A program made the position numbers and the translations under genes. A stretch of DNA of 64,000 bases from Sacculina carcini (Eukaryota > Arthropoda > Thecostraca > Sacculinidae): contig OU696588.1 of assembly GCA_916048095.2 (NCBI GenBank), positions 7,184,501 through 7,248,500 of the forward strand, in the 5' to 3' direction. Position 1 is the first letter of the stretch; each line of letters starts with the position of its first letter. The notes beneath the pieces are model-generated. The model searched no databases, was not told the DNA's origin, and saw nothing but the letters and a program-made list of their open reading frames with translations. Below are positions 1-11,932 of the stretch, one piece after another.

Positions 1-87
1 GCCTACGTCAATAAATCGTTAGTGTTATTTGGCTGCTGACATTTTGTGCACGTACGCTCCGACAGAATAGTTCAACTACACTAAATT
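1..87 (+). repeat. 5' LTR, right-hand 87 bases only
   Basis: Same sequence as 4652-4738, including the AATAAA polyadenylation motif at 10-15. The rest of this LTR lies left of the window. Confidence 0.93.
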
Positions 88-101
88 GGTGACCCGCGAC
101 G
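87..101 (+). promoter_or_regulatory. Primer binding site, tRNA-Trp type
   Basis: TGGTGACCCGCGACG directly follows the LTR. From memory, metazoan tRNA-Trp ends in a sequence whose complement starts TGGTGACCCCGACG, so the match is good apart from one change. Minus-strand DNA synthesis would start here. Confidence 0.75.
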
Positions 102-218
102 TTCGACCAGTCAGGTGAATTGTTCTCTTCCTCAACTGCGTCATATATTGAATTCATTCGGCAGTATTTGTTGGTCATTTTTTTCGATTAATCCGAACAT
201 ATTTTTTGCATATTCGAA

Positions 219-1103
219 ATGCCCAATGCGGATGACACATCCGAGCTCACCGAGATGCCGGGTGCACCACGAACCACTTCGTTCCGGTTGCCGCCATTCG
301 CCCCGGAAGAGCCCGAGCTATGGTTACAGCAGGTGAATTGCGCATTCATGGTGTCCGGAATAAATTCGGACACAACTAAATTTCAATTTCTGGTGGCCAA
401 TCTCCCCATGGACGTGGCGGCCCAGCTCAAAGATGTAATAATGGGCGCGCCAGACTTCGACGCGCTCTGTTCAGCTCTGGTAACGCGGCTGGCACATTCT
501 CGAGCAGAGCGCCTGGATAACCTGCTACGACACCAACATTTGGGCGACCGGATGCCGTCTCAGCTCCTCCGCCGCATGCAGGGTGAGTTGAGCGTCGCAG
601 GTGGCACCCAAGCAGACAGCGGACTACTGCGCAGTCTGTTTTTACAGCGGATGCCGTCCAACGTGAAGGCGGCCTTGTCGCTCCTCTCCGACAACACACC
701 ACTGGACGAACTTGCTCAGGCGGCCGACCGTTTCCTCGAAGCAACTGGCGCTCAGCAGCAGCTGGTGGCGACCGCTATCGCTCAGCCACTGGTCGCCGCC
801 ACAGCACATGCACCTACTCCAAGGGCTCCTCCGACGTCGCTGGAGCACGACACAGTGACACAGCTGCTCACGGCGGTTTCAGAGCTGACTACAGCGGTCC
901 GCCAGCTGACGCGGTCATCCACCACCTCGCGTCACCGCGATCGGAGTCGGGGTCGCAGTTCCTCTAGACCGCCAATGACAAGCGCCGGTCGACGGTCAAC
1001 CGAAGACACAAACAGCGGTGTTTGCTGGTATCACGCCAAGTTTGGCGCTGAGGCGACCCGCTGTCGATCACCATGCACCTACACTCGGTCGGCTTTAAAC
1101 TAA
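219..1103 (+). CDS. gag: Gag of the CsRn1-type element
   Basis: Encodes a 294-residue Gag that would form the virus-like particle. The first 190 residues are the helical capsid-type region, followed by a Ser/Arg-rich stretch around residues 225-260. The nucleic-acid-binding motif at about residues 268-286 is C-x2-H-x9-C-x3-C (it begins CWYH), not the common CCHC knuckle; this CHCC form is typical of CsRn1 elements. The ATG at 219 is 117 bases after the primer site, a normal leader. The 3' end overlaps the pol frame by 31 bases, with pol in the -1 frame, so a -1 shift or re-initiation is expected to make Pol. Confidence 0.9.
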   Translation: MPNADDTSELTEMPGAPRTTSFRLPPFAPEEPELWLQQVNCAFMVSGINSDTTKFQFLVANLPMDVAAQLKDVIMGAPDFDALCSALVTRLAHSRAERLDNLLRHQHLGDRMPSQLLRRMQGELSVAGGTQADSGLLRSLFLQRMPSNVKAALSLLSDNTPLDELAQAADRFLEATGAQQQLVATAIAQPLVAATAHAPTPRAPPTSLEHDTVTQLLTAVSELTTAVRQLTRSSTTSRHRDRSRGRSSSRPPMTSAGRRSTEDTNSGVCWYHAKFGAEATRCRSPCTYTRSALN

Positions 1104-4100
1104 CCGCGCTGGGGCACGTGGCGTCCGTCTCAGCACCGCCTACACAGCCGCTGCTGTTCGTGACCGATGTGAAAAGTGGTCACCGCCTGCTCATCGACAC
1201 CGGTTCGCAGGTCAGTGTGTGGCCACAAAGTTTGACTTCCGGTCACTCAGTTGATTCAACGCGTAAACCTCAACTGCTCGCCGCTGATGGCCGTCCGATT
1301 GCAGGACACGGCTTTTGCTGGCTGACCGTGTGTTTGGCAGGCGATCGACAAAAACAATACCGATGGTGTTTTGTGGTGGCTGACGTGCCGACGGCCATTC
1401 TGGGTGCGGACTTTCTGCACAATTTCCGACTTACCGTGGACGTGGCTGGCCGAAAGCTGAACGACGGATCGGAGGTCATTAGCGCAGCACCGGAGCAGCA
1501 TATCCTCGCATCGATCGGCGTTCGTTCAGATGATCGCCGTCTTGCCGATATCTTCCTCGAGTTTCTCGACGTTGTTGCTCCGCCCGACTTCAACGCCCAG
1601 CCGCCACACGCGACCAAGCACTACATTCCGACCACTGGTCCGCCAGTAACTGCTCGCCCTCGTCGTCTTGCACCAGATAAGCTGGCCGTCGCCAAGCGGG
1701 AATTCGACCGTCTCCTCACTCTGGGCATTGTTCGGCGATCGTCCAGTTGTTGGTCCAGTCCCCTGCATGTCGTCACCAAGAAGGATGGCTCGCTGCGCAT
1801 CTGCGGGGACTACCGGGCGCTCAACGCAGTGACCAAGCCGGACCGCTATCCCGTGCCTTTCCTGCACGACTGTTCGGCTCGTCTCGCAGGATGCGCAGTG
1901 TTCTCGAAATTGGATATAGTCCGGGCATACCATCACATCCCGGTAGCGGACGAAGACATCCCGAAGACGGCCATCGTCACGCCCTTCGGATTATTCGAGT
2001 TTCGACGACTGAGTTTTGGCCTGCGGTCGGCTGCTCAGTCGTTTCAGCGCTTCCTCGACGAGACCTTGCGCGGACTCGATTTTTGTTTCGCCTATGTAGA
2101 CGACATCCTCATCGCCAGTCCGACGGTTGAGCTGCACGAGCGTCATCTGCGTACTGTCCTGCTGCGCCTCCGCAAATCCGGACTGCGACTACACAAAGAG
2201 AAATGTGTGATCGCAGTTTCTCAACTGGACTTCCTCGGACACCGTCTCTCGCCAAGTGGTCTGTCACCAGCGCCAGAGAAACATGCCGCCATCATCAATT
2301 TTCCCAGACCGGCCACGCAGGCTCAGCTGCAGCGTTTCATTGGCATGGTTTCGTTTTATCATCGCCTGATTCCACATGCCTCGAGTCTTTTGTCGCCGCT
2401 TCACGCCCTGGTAGACGCTAGGCGGCGGTCTTCTCACGCACCAGTAAAGTGGACACCAGCGGCTGACGAAATGTTTCAATCCGCAAAATCGTATTTGTCT
2501 AACATCGCGTCAGTCACTTTTCCTTCTTCCGAGTGTGCTCTGAGTTTGCAGGTGGATGCGTCGTCAACGGGCCTGGGAGCAGTGATGCAACAGTTCGAGT
2601 CTGGCGCCTGGAGACCGCTGGCGTACCATTCTCGTTCGTTGTCACCGACGGAACGGCGCTATAGCACGTTCGGACGCGAACTGCTGGCCATCTACAGTGC
2701 AATTCGGCATTTCCGACACACACTCGAAGGCAAACAGTTCTCCGTATTCACGGATCACAAACCGCTCACATCGGCTGTGCGATCTGGGTCGGAGTCGTAT
2801 TCGCCACGGGAGTTGCGCCACTTGGATTATATAGCTCAGTTCACCACTGACGTCCGACACGTGCCGGGCAAATGTAATCTGGTGGCCGACACCCTGTCTC
2901 GTGCGGTGAACATGATCGTGGCGCCACAACCTCCGTTCGATGATTTCTCAGCGCTGGCTGATGTTCAGGCGACCGACGATGAGACGCAGACGTTTGTCAC
3001 TTCCGCCGGCCACTCCTTGCGGTTACGTCACGTGCCGCTCAGCTGTGGGCGTCGTCTATGGTGTGATTTCTCCACCGGTCGCTGCCGTCCGATACTCCCA
3101 GCTGCACTACGACGTCCACTTTTCTCGCTTTTGCACAACCTGTCTCACCCGGGCGTTCACGCCACGCAGCGCCTCGTCGCAGATCGATTCATATGGCCTG
3201 ATCTCAAACGCGATGTACGACGCTGGGTGCAAGCCTGTCTGCCTTGTCAGCGTTCGAAGGTCGCCCGACACACGCGTGCTCCACTGGCCGAGTTTGAGGC
3301 ACCTTCAGCGCGGTTTCAGGTTCTCCATGTGGATCTGGTCGGACCACTTCCACAGTCCGAGGGATTCACTCACTTGCTCACCGTAGTGGATCGTTTCACT
3401 AGGTGGACTGAAGCCATTCCGCTGCGCGACATCAAGGCCGAGACCGTAGCTCAAGCACTTCTTCACGGCTGGGTGTCTCGGTTCGGTGTTCCGGCGTGCA
3501 TCGTGAGCGACCAGGGCAGACAATTCGAGTCCCGACTGTGGCACGAGCTGATGACCGTCCTTGGCATCAAAGCTCGACGCACCACAGCGTACCACCCTCA
3601 GGCGAACGGCATGGTGGAGCGGTTCCACAGGCAGCTAAAGTCAAGCTTGAGGGCCACGAGCGCTGACGGAAAATGGACTGATCGACTACCGCTTGTCCTA
3701 CTCGGCATTCGCTCCTCGGTCAAGGTTGACATCGGTTGCTCCAGCGCCGAGCTGGTGTTCGGTGAGCCCCTGAGACTTCCAGGCGAATATGTTCATCCGT
3801 CCACACGACAGCCGACGTGTCCTGTCTCGTTCTGCGAACAGCTGCAGAAGACGATGGAGCGACTACGCCCCACTTCACCGCGACGGACAACCACCAGAGT
3901 GTTCGTTCCAACCGCCTTGTCTACGTGCACTCACGTCATGGTCCGCGCGGAGATCGGTGGTACTTTGTGTCCGCCATACTCGGGTCCACACAAGGTACTC
4001 TCGCGTCAACCGAAACACCTCTTGCTCAAGATCGGAGCGCACACCAAACGTGTCAGCATCGATCGCTGCGTTCCCGCCGTGTGTGAGGAGACTGGCGCCG

Positions 4101-4384
4101 CAGGGGCTACCGTGTCGAACACCGACTCGACGGTGGGCCGCCCAACCTGCCCTGAGCGTCAAGTTCAGCCATCGGCTAAACGTGTTCATTTCGACCTGTG
4201 CCCCAGAGGACCGTCAAACAGATATTCAGGGTTCAGTCTTGGTGGTGAGTTACTGGTACGTTCGGACAGTGTGACACCGTCAGTGACCACACAAGCCGCC
4301 GCGCCATCTATACCTTCACGAGCCACTACGTTGCTGCGGACTCTCTCGGGCCGGCGTGTAATTCCTCCTGTCCGTTTCCGATAG
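1073..4384 (+). CDS. pol: Pol polyprotein (protease, RT, RNase H, integrase), intact
   Basis: 1103 residues without a stop. The aspartic protease has DTGS at residues 42-45. Reverse transcriptase covers roughly 200-440, with the catalytic YVDD at 341-344. RNase H covers about 480-610 (DASSTG, then FTDHKPL). Integrase has an HHCC zinc region from about residue 688 (HNLSHPG ... CLPC), a first Asp in HVDLVGPL near 752, a second in VSDQG near 812 and the Glu in GMVERFH near 847. The C-terminal part carries the VSIDR motif often seen in this clade. The ATG at 1073 is only the first Met in frame; the true N-terminus is probably set by frameshifting from gag. All catalytic residues that I can check are present. 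Confidence 0.93.
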   Translation: MHLHSVGFKLTALGHVASVSAPPTQPLLFVTDVKSGHRLLIDTGSQVSVWPQSLTSGHSVDSTRKPQLLAADGRPIAGHGFCWLTVCLAGDRQKQYRWCFVVADVPTAILGADFLHNFRLTVDVAGRKLNDGSEVISAAPEQHILASIGVRSDDRRLADIFLEFLDVVAPPDFNAQPPHATKHYIPTTGPPVTARPRRLAPDKLAVAKREFDRLLTLGIVRRSSSCWSSPLHVVTKKDGSLRICGDYRALNAVTKPDRYPVPFLHDCSARLAGCAVFSKLDIVRAYHHIPVADEDIPKTAIVTPFGLFEFRRLSFGLRSAAQSFQRFLDETLRGLDFCFAYVDDILIASPTVELHERHLRTVLLRLRKSGLRLHKEKCVIAVSQLDFLGHRLSPSGLSPAPEKHAAIINFPRPATQAQLQRFIGMVSFYHRLIPHASSLLSPLHALVDARRRSSHAPVKWTPAADEMFQSAKSYLSNIASVTFPSSECALSLQVDASSTGLGAVMQQFESGAWRPLAYHSRSLSPTERRYSTFGRELLAIYSAIRHFRHTLEGKQFSVFTDHKPLTSAVRSGSESYSPRELRHLDYIAQFTTDVRHVPGKCNLVADTLSRAVNMIVAPQPPFDDFSALADVQATDDETQTFVTSAGHSLRLRHVPLSCGRRLWCDFSTGRCRPILPAALRRPLFSLLHNLSHPGVHATQRLVADRFIWPDLKRDVRRWVQACLPCQRSKVARHTRAPLAEFEAPSARFQVLHVDLVGPLPQSEGFTHLLTVVDRFTRWTEAIPLRDIKAETVAQALLHGWVSRFGVPACIVSDQGRQFESRLWHELMTVLGIKARRTTAYHPQANGMVERFHRQLKSSLRATSADGKWTDRLPLVLLGIRSSVKVDIGCSSAELVFGEPLRLPGEYVHPSTRQPTCPVSFCEQLQKTMERLRPTSPRRTTTRVFVPTALSTCTHVMVRAEIGGTLCPPYSGPHKVLSRQPKHLLLKIGAHTKRVSIDRCVPAVCEETGAAGATVSNTDSTVGRPTCPERQVQPSAKRVHFDLCPRGPSNRYSGFSLGGELLVRSDSVTPSVTTQAAAPSIPSRATTLLRTLSGRRVIPPVRFR

Positions 4385-4395
4385 GGGGAGAGTGG
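4383..4395 (+). promoter_or_regulatory. Polypurine tract of the CsRn1-type element
   Basis: AGGGGGAGAGTGG lies immediately before the 3' LTR (TGTAGCG), the expected place and composition for the plus-strand primer. Confidence 0.8.
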
Positions 4396-4738
4396 TGTAG
4401 CGACTGCGCCACACACGCGTACACACGACTTTTATTATTTAATGTGTCGATAATATTGTAAATATGTGTCTTTTGCCTTTGCTTTTGTTTTCACCGAATC
4501 GTTGGATTATATGCATATCTTCGTTTGGTATAATCATACATTATGTGTGCGACATGGCGTTAGCGACGCTGGGACGCGGGGATTCGCGGAGACAGTCTTC
4601 CGGTGGTTTTCGTACGTTGTTATCGTTCTCGTTGTCTCCTTCCCTTTTGCTGCCTACGTCAATAAATCGTTAGTGTTATTTGGCTGCTGACATTTTGTGC
4701 ACGTACGCTCCGACAGAATAGTTCAACTACACTAAATT
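4396..4738 (+). repeat. 3' LTR of the CsRn1-type element
   Basis: 343 bases starting TGTAGCGACTG. The right end is placed by the match to bases 1-87. An AATAAA motif lies at 4661-4666. The start TGTAGCG is shared with the small LTR elements at 36463 and 41346. Confidence 0.88.
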
Positions 4739-5743
4739 GTCAATGTTAGTGCAGTCGGAGGTGGAATGGTTTTCGGCACAGTGTCCACACTTCACACTAT
4801 TTCTGCACTGCGATGCCTTATGATTGTAGCCGAGACAGTGTGTGCATCGTGTGACCCAGTATCTGTCAAATACTCGGCATCGACGAAGTCCTATGTAAAG
4901 GCAGCCATCTCTCATGATTGCATCTCGAATTTGAGGCGTGACAGAGAGAACGACAGTCTTTGAAAACTCGCCAGATTTCTTAGAGAAAATGATTTTGGCG
5001 TCACTCTCCTTTTCCATGATTTCAGTAAGAGCAGAATTCTTTCTTTTTATTTCAGCCATCAAATCATCATCTCTGATGTTGTCGTCAACTGATACTAGTG
5101 TTAACTTTGGCTTCAATAGCGGCATGGCTGATGCAGAGTGGTCCGCTGATGTATTGATGCTGGTAATAGCCGAAGTAGCAGCGGTTCTGTCAGGTAGAGT
5201 TAGTTTGACATCGCCGCTCTGTAGTTTTCTCATGTTTAGAACGGGTACATTGGAAAGCGCATTTGTGATCACCTGTTTGTTCATGCTAGCACCTTGATTG
5301 GTTTTGACCATCACATTGTGGCGGGCTTGTGTGTCAGATTTGACAATGTTGGTGTAGGAGGTCACCGAACCTTTGATTCTCGGCTCGTATGCCAGCTGAT
5401 TAACTTGCTTATGTAATTCAGTTACAGCGCTCATGACGTCATTCAAGGTCGCAGTTTGGTTATCGCCAGCCTTGTCGCTTTTGTGTGTTTCCACATTTTC
5501 AGATAGAAGGTTGAACAATTCATCAAACCCATCAGTTTTTTGTTTCACACATTGTTCACATGTGTAAGTTATGCGAGTGGTCAAGTATTTAACACACATA
5601 TATGCAGGCATTTTCGTACACTCCACATGAAAAAATTCGTTGCAAGAATCACATTTGACACTGATTGGCTTCAGATTTTTCGCACATTTTCCACATTTCT
5701 GGTTGAGTGCGTTGAAAATTTTACTTGGGCAAATTTTATCCAT
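4739..5743 (-). pseudogene. LINE ORF1 with PHD-like finger and zinc knuckles, cut by the gypsy insertion
   Basis: About 335 residues on the minus strand, starting at the ATG at 5743. The N-terminus has a cysteine/histidine cluster like a PHD finger: C-x2-C, then CDSC, FFHVEC, and CEQC. The C-terminus has two CCHC-like knuckles (CTHCLGYNHKASQC and CGHCAENHSTSDC). Between them is an RRM-like region of the sort found in ORF1 of CR1- and I-type LINEs. ORF1 proteins bind the element's RNA. The reading frame runs straight into the gypsy LTR at 4738 and stops there, so the gypsy element landed in this ORF. ORF2, if present, lies left of the window. Confidence 0.75.
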
Positions 5744-6567
<824 letters not shown>

Positions 6568-6599
6568 TAAGTCATGGGATTATGAAATACAGTCAGTGA

Positions 6600-6837
6600 G
6601 TGTAGCTGGTGTTGTGTGCGCTGCGCCTCTTGTGGTTATACCAACACCACAACTCTAATTTACAATTACTCATGTTATTATTTATTTTCATCTTATTTAT
6701 CTCCATTTTTAATTCCTTTCTGTGAATTTTCTACTTCTTTTCTCACATCTTGATACCGTGTACTGTTGTTTCTCATTGTTGTCTCTTTTGCGCCTGTTTG
6801 TATGTGAGCGCTATACAAATACATTGTTGTTGTTGTT
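6600..6837 (+). repeat. Possible 3' end of a LINE or SINE with (TTG)n tail
   Basis: A pyrimidine-rich stretch ends in GCGCTATACAAATACATTG followed by TTG repeats (6808-6837). A similar ending, with TTG repeats after AATACAT, occurs at 26695-26720. A minus-strand relative at 25033-25070 shares the GCGCTATA..AAATACATTG motif but has an ATTG tail. These look like 3' ends of non-LTR elements. No open reading frame is attached. Confidence 0.4.
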
Positions 6838-7917
6838 ACTGGAAACAAATATTTTTGTGAGGGTATCTTTCATATGTCTCACAATGGAATCAACGCCTTT
6901 GTTTGGCGTTTTGGAAACGTTAATCTCACTGCGTTTTGAGGCTGGCCTTTTTTGGCCTTTTTTCGTCGGCGGGTTGGCCTTATATGGCTTGAGACTCCTG
7001 GCAACCCTCCTTCATATCGTCGGTTCAGTGTCGTTGGTGTTTTGGTTGGTTGTTTTTGGTGCAGTTATATTTCAGACATAATGTCTATCAAAGCATTGTT
7101 TATAATTTGTTTTCTGGCTTCAATTATGTTGGAAGGTATGATTTTGTGAATTTGTGTATGTCTGACGTCTAAGCATGGTTGGTTTCCAGCGGGAAGGCTG
7201 TCAAGTGACCATCTAGCTCATTTTATCATAGGCCGTGCTGCTTTTAGTCTTTGTTTTTCATTGTCCCTCTCAATAATTACTGTGCATATTGTGAACTATT
7301 GGTTATTTTATTGTACAGTGTTTAGAAAGGGTACGTCTAGTTTTGCTTTCTAGCTCCAATTGCAACTGTGGCTGCGCACAAGGACTATGAGACCAGGAGG
7401 GAATTTATTTTAAACGCTGTTGTGTATTCTAAGTAAATGTTGTATTATGGCACATAAAAAATCAGTTCACTCGATTTATGCCAACTTTATAGAGAAAAGC
7501 AAGAAGTTTTATGTTAGATGGTACTACATTTCAGGGTAATGATGCAGCCATGTGTCTCTGAAGTGTATCATATTGTAGCGCTCAATACTCCAAATTTGTT
7601 TTTCTCTTGTTGGGAGTTATTTGTTTAGTTATTTGCACGTTTTTTTCTGTGTTTCGGTTTTATTGTATTTATTTCGTTGGTTATTTGCACTTTTTTCTCC
7701 TTTTTTTATTTATGCGTTGTAACAGAGTTGTTGATCAGTTGCAGGTGTTGTTATGTGTTGTTGCGTGATAGCTCTAGTGAAGCAGGCCTCTTGACGTTGT
7801 GTGTCGCAATAACGCTCAAGTGCCGATTCAAAACAAACGTTGAACAATACGAGTGTATTTCAATCGTTCCTTGTATATTTTCCAATTCTCCAATTCTCCT
7901 ATTCTTTCAAGTTCTAC
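6838..7917. other. No gene recognised
   Basis: AT-rich, T-rich sequence with short reading frames only (largest 119 codons, of low complexity). I see no domain, splice pattern or repeat boundary until the LTR at 7918. Confidence 0.5.
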
Positions 7918-8260
7918 TGTTATATATGTATGCATGTATGTGTGCTTACTTGTATCTGTGCGTGCGAGTGTTCGTGCGAGTGTGCGTGCTTGCTACGTAG
8001 GCATGCATGTATGTTTGTATGTATTTATGTGTGTGTGTGTGTGTGTGAGCGATTGGCGATGTCTGTATGCGTGCGCGCTGTTGTGTTCATGGCGAGTTGT
8101 GTTTCAGTGTGAAATTGGTGGTGCGTCTGAGAGTTGTGTCGAGTAAGCGGTTGGTGCTGGTGAGTTGTGTGTTGGCGCGTGGTTCGTGTGTAGTGATAAT
8201 TTTGAACAGTGTTATAGTGTCTTGTCATACTTGCTCCATCAGTCTCATCAATATATCACA
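7918..8260 (+). repeat. 5' LTR of family A
   Basis: Begins TGTTATATATG and ends ATATATCACA. It is rich in TATG/TG repeats near its start, where it is 10 bases longer than the 3' copy. Confidence 0.93.
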
Positions 8261-8272
8261 AGCGATTTCGGC
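8261..8272 (+). promoter_or_regulatory. Unusual primer-site candidate AGCGATTTCGGC
   Basis: These 12 bases lie between the LTR and the gag ATG. There is no TGG, so a primer using the tRNA 3' CCA end is not indicated. Family B has AGCTATTTCGGC at the same place. From memory, the metazoan tRNA-Phe 5' end is GCCGAAAUAGCU, whose complement equals the family B site exactly and this one at 11 of 12 bases. Use of a tRNA-Phe 5' fragment as primer is inference. Confidence 0.5.
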
Positions 8273-8977
8273 ATGGAAGCTTTGAAATTGACTGACTTGG
8301 TCTCAAAATATGACGGCTCCGGTGAGTTGGACGTATGGCTGGATAAGCTGAAAATGGCAGCTAAATTGAAAGGTGGGGATGATATTTCGACAATAATGCC
8401 ACTCTTTTTGGAAGGTAAAGCATTCAGAAATTTTCAGCAGCTGCCAGAAGCTGACAAGCAAAAAGCTGGATGTATTATTGCCTCAGTGAGACAGGTGTTT
8501 GGGCTCCCTCCGTGCGCAGCGTACTCAAAATTCGTCAATCGACGACTGCAAAGTGACGAAACATTGGATGATTTTGTAGCTGACCTTCAGTCGTTGGCCT
8601 GTGGCGTCACTGACAGTGACAACGAAGCATGGGTGACCTGTCAATTTCTTCAAGGGCTTCCCCAAGAGATTCAAGATCCAGTCAGAGCACTACATGGGGC
8701 GGAACTGAGTTTGGTAGATGTGTTAAACCGTGCCAAGCAGGTGCAGGTAGGACTGGTTTCCAAACGGTATGGCCGCGGCTTTGCTGCTACAATAAAATGT
8801 TTTAATTGTGGTAAGTCAGGCCATATTGCTCGGCAATGCAGATCAAAAAGTACAACCGATCGTTTAGTGTGTTATGCTTGTGGTCAACCCGGCCACATTG
8901 CTCGTTGGTGTCCGGGAAACGAGGAGCGGGGAATGGCTACTTCTACAGTGCCGTCCGCTCTTCCCCGCAATCAGTAA
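8273..8977 (+). CDS. gag: Gag of gypsy family A
   Basis: 234 residues from the ATG at 8273, only 12 bases after the LTR; the longer open frame starting at 8165 lies inside the LTR and is not the likely start. The body (residues 1-165) is a capsid-like region with a D-x-WLDKL motif, comparable to GDPSEWLGK in family B. Two CCHC knuckles follow, CFNCGKSGHIARQC and CYACGQPGHIARWC. The frame overlaps the protease frame (-1) from 8836. This copy of gag appears intact. Confidence 0.88.
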   Translation: MEALKLTDLVSKYDGSGELDVWLDKLKMAAKLKGGDDISTIMPLFLEGKAFRNFQQLPEADKQKAGCIIASVRQVFGLPPCAAYSKFVNRRLQSDETLDDFVADLQSLACGVTDSDNEAWVTCQFLQGLPQEIQDPVRALHGAELSLVDVLNRAKQVQVGLVSKRYGRGFAATIKCFNCGKSGHIARQCRSKSTTDRLVCYACGQPGHIARWCPGNEERGMATSTVPSALPRNQ

Positions 8978-11851
8978 CCATTGTTTGGATGGACGGTACA
9001 ATTGTGAATGCTCTCGTCGATACCGGCAGTAGTCATTCCGTAGTTAAAATGAAGTTAGTTAAAAAACAACAGATCTTGCTACAAGACAGATTGCAATTGA
9101 AAATTATGGATGACTCTCACACTCCGAGGTTGTGTTAACTGGAGAGTGGTGAAGGTAAACACTGGCCGAATGGTGAAGAATGTGCGTACTTGGGTCTTTG
9201 AGAACAGTCAGCTTCCGAACGACGTTGATATGGTGATGGGAATGGACTTGATAACTGCTGTTGGTGGTGTGACGGTTTCAGCAGATGGTTCAGTCAGCTT
9301 TGATAACTCTGAAAAAATGGCGTTTGCTGCAGCTGAAGTCGGTGATGATATTGCTGAGCAAGACTTTGTCGCTAATTTCCGTGATGGCAGGTGGACTGTT
9401 AAATGGAAGTGGAAGGACAGTGCCCCGGAGTTTTTGAGTGTGAAGAATAATTACAGGGTAAAAGAAGCACACCGTGAAGTGTTTGAGTCGGAAGTGTGCT
9501 CGTGGATAACTGACGGCATACTTCAAGAGCACGATCCAGTGAAACATGGAGAAATAAAAAGTGTGATACTTCTGATGGCGGTATGTCAGGAGAAGAAAAA
9601 CAAGGTACGACCAGTACTAGACTACCGCGAGCTGAACGTGCACATCAGGCAAAAGTGCACCAGGTTTAGACAGCGCTGTTTGTGACGAAAAGCTTAGAGA
9701 ATGGAGACGACTGGGTGAAAATGTCAAATTGATATATCTCAAAAAGGCGTATTTGCAAGTTCATATTGATCCATCACTGTGGCGATACCAAGCTGTGGAA
9801 TTTCACGACAGATATTTTGTCATGACTCGTCTCGGTTTCGGGCTAAGTATTGGTCCGAAGGTGATGACCCACATATTGAAATATTCGATCTCGAACAGTG
9901 AAAAATTGCATGGTGCTGTGGATTGCTATATTGATGACATTATTGTGAAAACTGATCTTGTAGAAGCTTCTGAAGTTCGTCAACATATCGGCAAATATGG
10001 ATTAGTGACGAAAGAACCTGAACAACTGGACGGAGCGAGAGTACTAGGTTTGCGCGTGAAAAAAGAAGCCGAATGCTTCAAATGGACTAGAGACGCCAGT
10101 CTACCAGAATTACCCGATAGTCTTACTAAACGAGCTCTCTACTCGTTGTGCGGACAGTGGTTAGGACACTTCCCATGCGCTGGATGGCTGAGGGTGATTT
10201 GTGGCTGGCTGCGGCGCGAATCCTGCAATGACCAGTTCAATTTAGATTGGGACGATATTGTTCCTCAACAATTTACGCAGGTGGTGAAGCAAATTGACAA
10301 AAATTGAAGAAACATGACCCAGTATCAGGAGTTTGGAGTGTGATTGGTTACTCTGGTACTGTATGGACGGATGCAAGTGATACAGCGCTGGGTGTGGTTC
10401 TGACGATCGACAACGCAATAATCGAAGATGGCTCGTGGTTGAGGAAAAAGGGTGAGACATCACATGTCAATGTGGCTGAGCTCGATGCGGCAATCAAGGG
10501 AGTGAGCTTGGCTATCAAATGGAAGCTGTCACGTATTGAGATAGTTACTGATTCGACGACCGTAAGAGGCTGGCTGAGTAATGTGGTACAGCAGACACAT
10601 CGTCTGCGCACTCATGGCATGTCAGAAATGCTTGTTCGGCGTAGGCTTGACGTTTTGAGAGAATTGATTGAGATGTATCAACTGGAAGTGACTGTCAAAT
10701 TGGTTTCTTCTCGAGATAACATCGCGGATAAGATGTCAAGAATACCAGAAGACATCCTGAAAGAGATACGCGCTGTTGGGATTGGTTTTGTTGGTGTGGC
10801 CGATAAGGTGGTGGAACTGCACAACGTCACTGGACACATGGGAGTTGAAAGAACGTGTGAGATATTGCGGGAAGAAGGAGAATCAGTTCCCAAGTCTACT
10901 GTGGACCGCATTTTGAGTAGCTGTGAAGCCTGCAGTAGAATCGATCCTGCTCTACGAGAACGTGCTCCAAAAGGTCGGTTGTCATCTGGGAAAGTATGGC
11001 GGAGTTTTTCGATGGACATAACATATGTCAAAACTCACCCGTACTTGTCTGTGATAGATAATGCGTCCCGATTCACAATTTGGAAGAAATTGTTCAGCGA
11101 ATCATCTAGCTCTGTTGCTGCTGCTCTCGAAAACATTTTCTCGGAGTTTGGTCCACCACATATTCTATTATCCGATAATAGTCCTACTTTCATGAGTCGT
11201 ACTGTGAGTGAATTGTTACGCTCATGGGGAGTCGAGCTTCACCAGTGTTGCGCGTATCGCCACCAAGGAAATGACATTGTCGAGCGCATACATCGAACAA
11301 TTAAGAGAATGGTTGAACGGTCTGGACGCCGTGTAGCAGAAATGACCTTTTGGTACAATGCCACCACTAGTTCGGTGACTGGTGAGAAGCCGTTCGTCAG
11401 CGTCTTTGGATGTGTGCCAAAACTGCCTGGTGTGAATAATCAGAGGAGGACTGCGAAGTCAAACATGAAACAGGAATGGAGTGGAGCGATGCCGGAGGAG
11501 AACATAAATCCTTACTGTGTGGGTGATTCAGTATATCTGAAACCAACTAAGCCTTCGTGCACTAGTCGTTGGACAGGACCCCATCAAGTATCATATGTGC
11601 CAAACAGCTGGGCGGTGGATATCGGCGACGGAGTGTCACGACATATCAGCCACGTCAGGAGGGCGGTTAAACACGACGACAGTGATGATGAAGATTCGTC
11701 CGAGGCGGAGATCGACAACCTGGAGAGAGCTGAGACAGCGGAAAGAAGTGAAGTGTCGGGTGATAGCGACGCTGTTCAGAATGATACTGGTTGGCAGCAC
11801 AGATTGCGTGACAGGTCAAAGATTGCTGTTCCTGTGCGTTTCAGAGAGTAG
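8836..11851 (+). pseudogene. pol: Pol of gypsy family A with three frame breaks
   Basis: Pieces in order: protease (8836 to about 9125, with VDTGSSHS); linker and RT start (about 9120-9685, VRPVLDYRELN); RT palm (9729-10307, YIDDIIV); and RNase H plus integrase (10304-11851). RNase H has WTDASDTALG and integrase has HNVTGHMG ... CEAC, then the SDNSPTF and NDIVERIH acidic residues. Frames change near 9125, 9690 and 10305, so no single polypeptide can be made from this copy. Single-base indels with few substitutions could also be assembly errors. The stop at 11851 is 81 bases before the 3' LTR. Confidence 0.85.
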
Positions 11852-11932
11852 GTTTGAAGACTGTGTAATTTCTGTGTTAAATTCGTTATGTGACTACTTG
11901 TTGTAATAGTTAGTGAGACTAACTAGGGGCGG

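Larger units (their letters stand above)
1..4738 (+). mobile_element. CsRn1-type Ty3/gypsy LTR retrotransposon, 5' LTR cut by window edge
   Basis: The window opens inside the 5' LTR. Bases 1-87 equal bases 4652-4738 at the end of the 3' LTR, with no difference seen in 87 positions. Between them lie a tRNA-Trp-type primer site, gag, pol and a purine tract, in the normal order. The Gag CHCC knuckle and the tRNA-Trp primer are the marks of the CsRn1 clade of Ty3/gypsy. Both reading frames are open from end to end, so this copy looks recent and possibly competent. It interrupts a LINE ORF1 on the opposite strand (4739-5743). The TSD cannot be read because the left flank is outside the window. Confidence 0.93.

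Noticed and set aside
8165..8272. N-terminal extension of family A Gag
   Set aside because: Lies inside the 5' LTR; translation from 8273 fits the conserved Gag start in family B.
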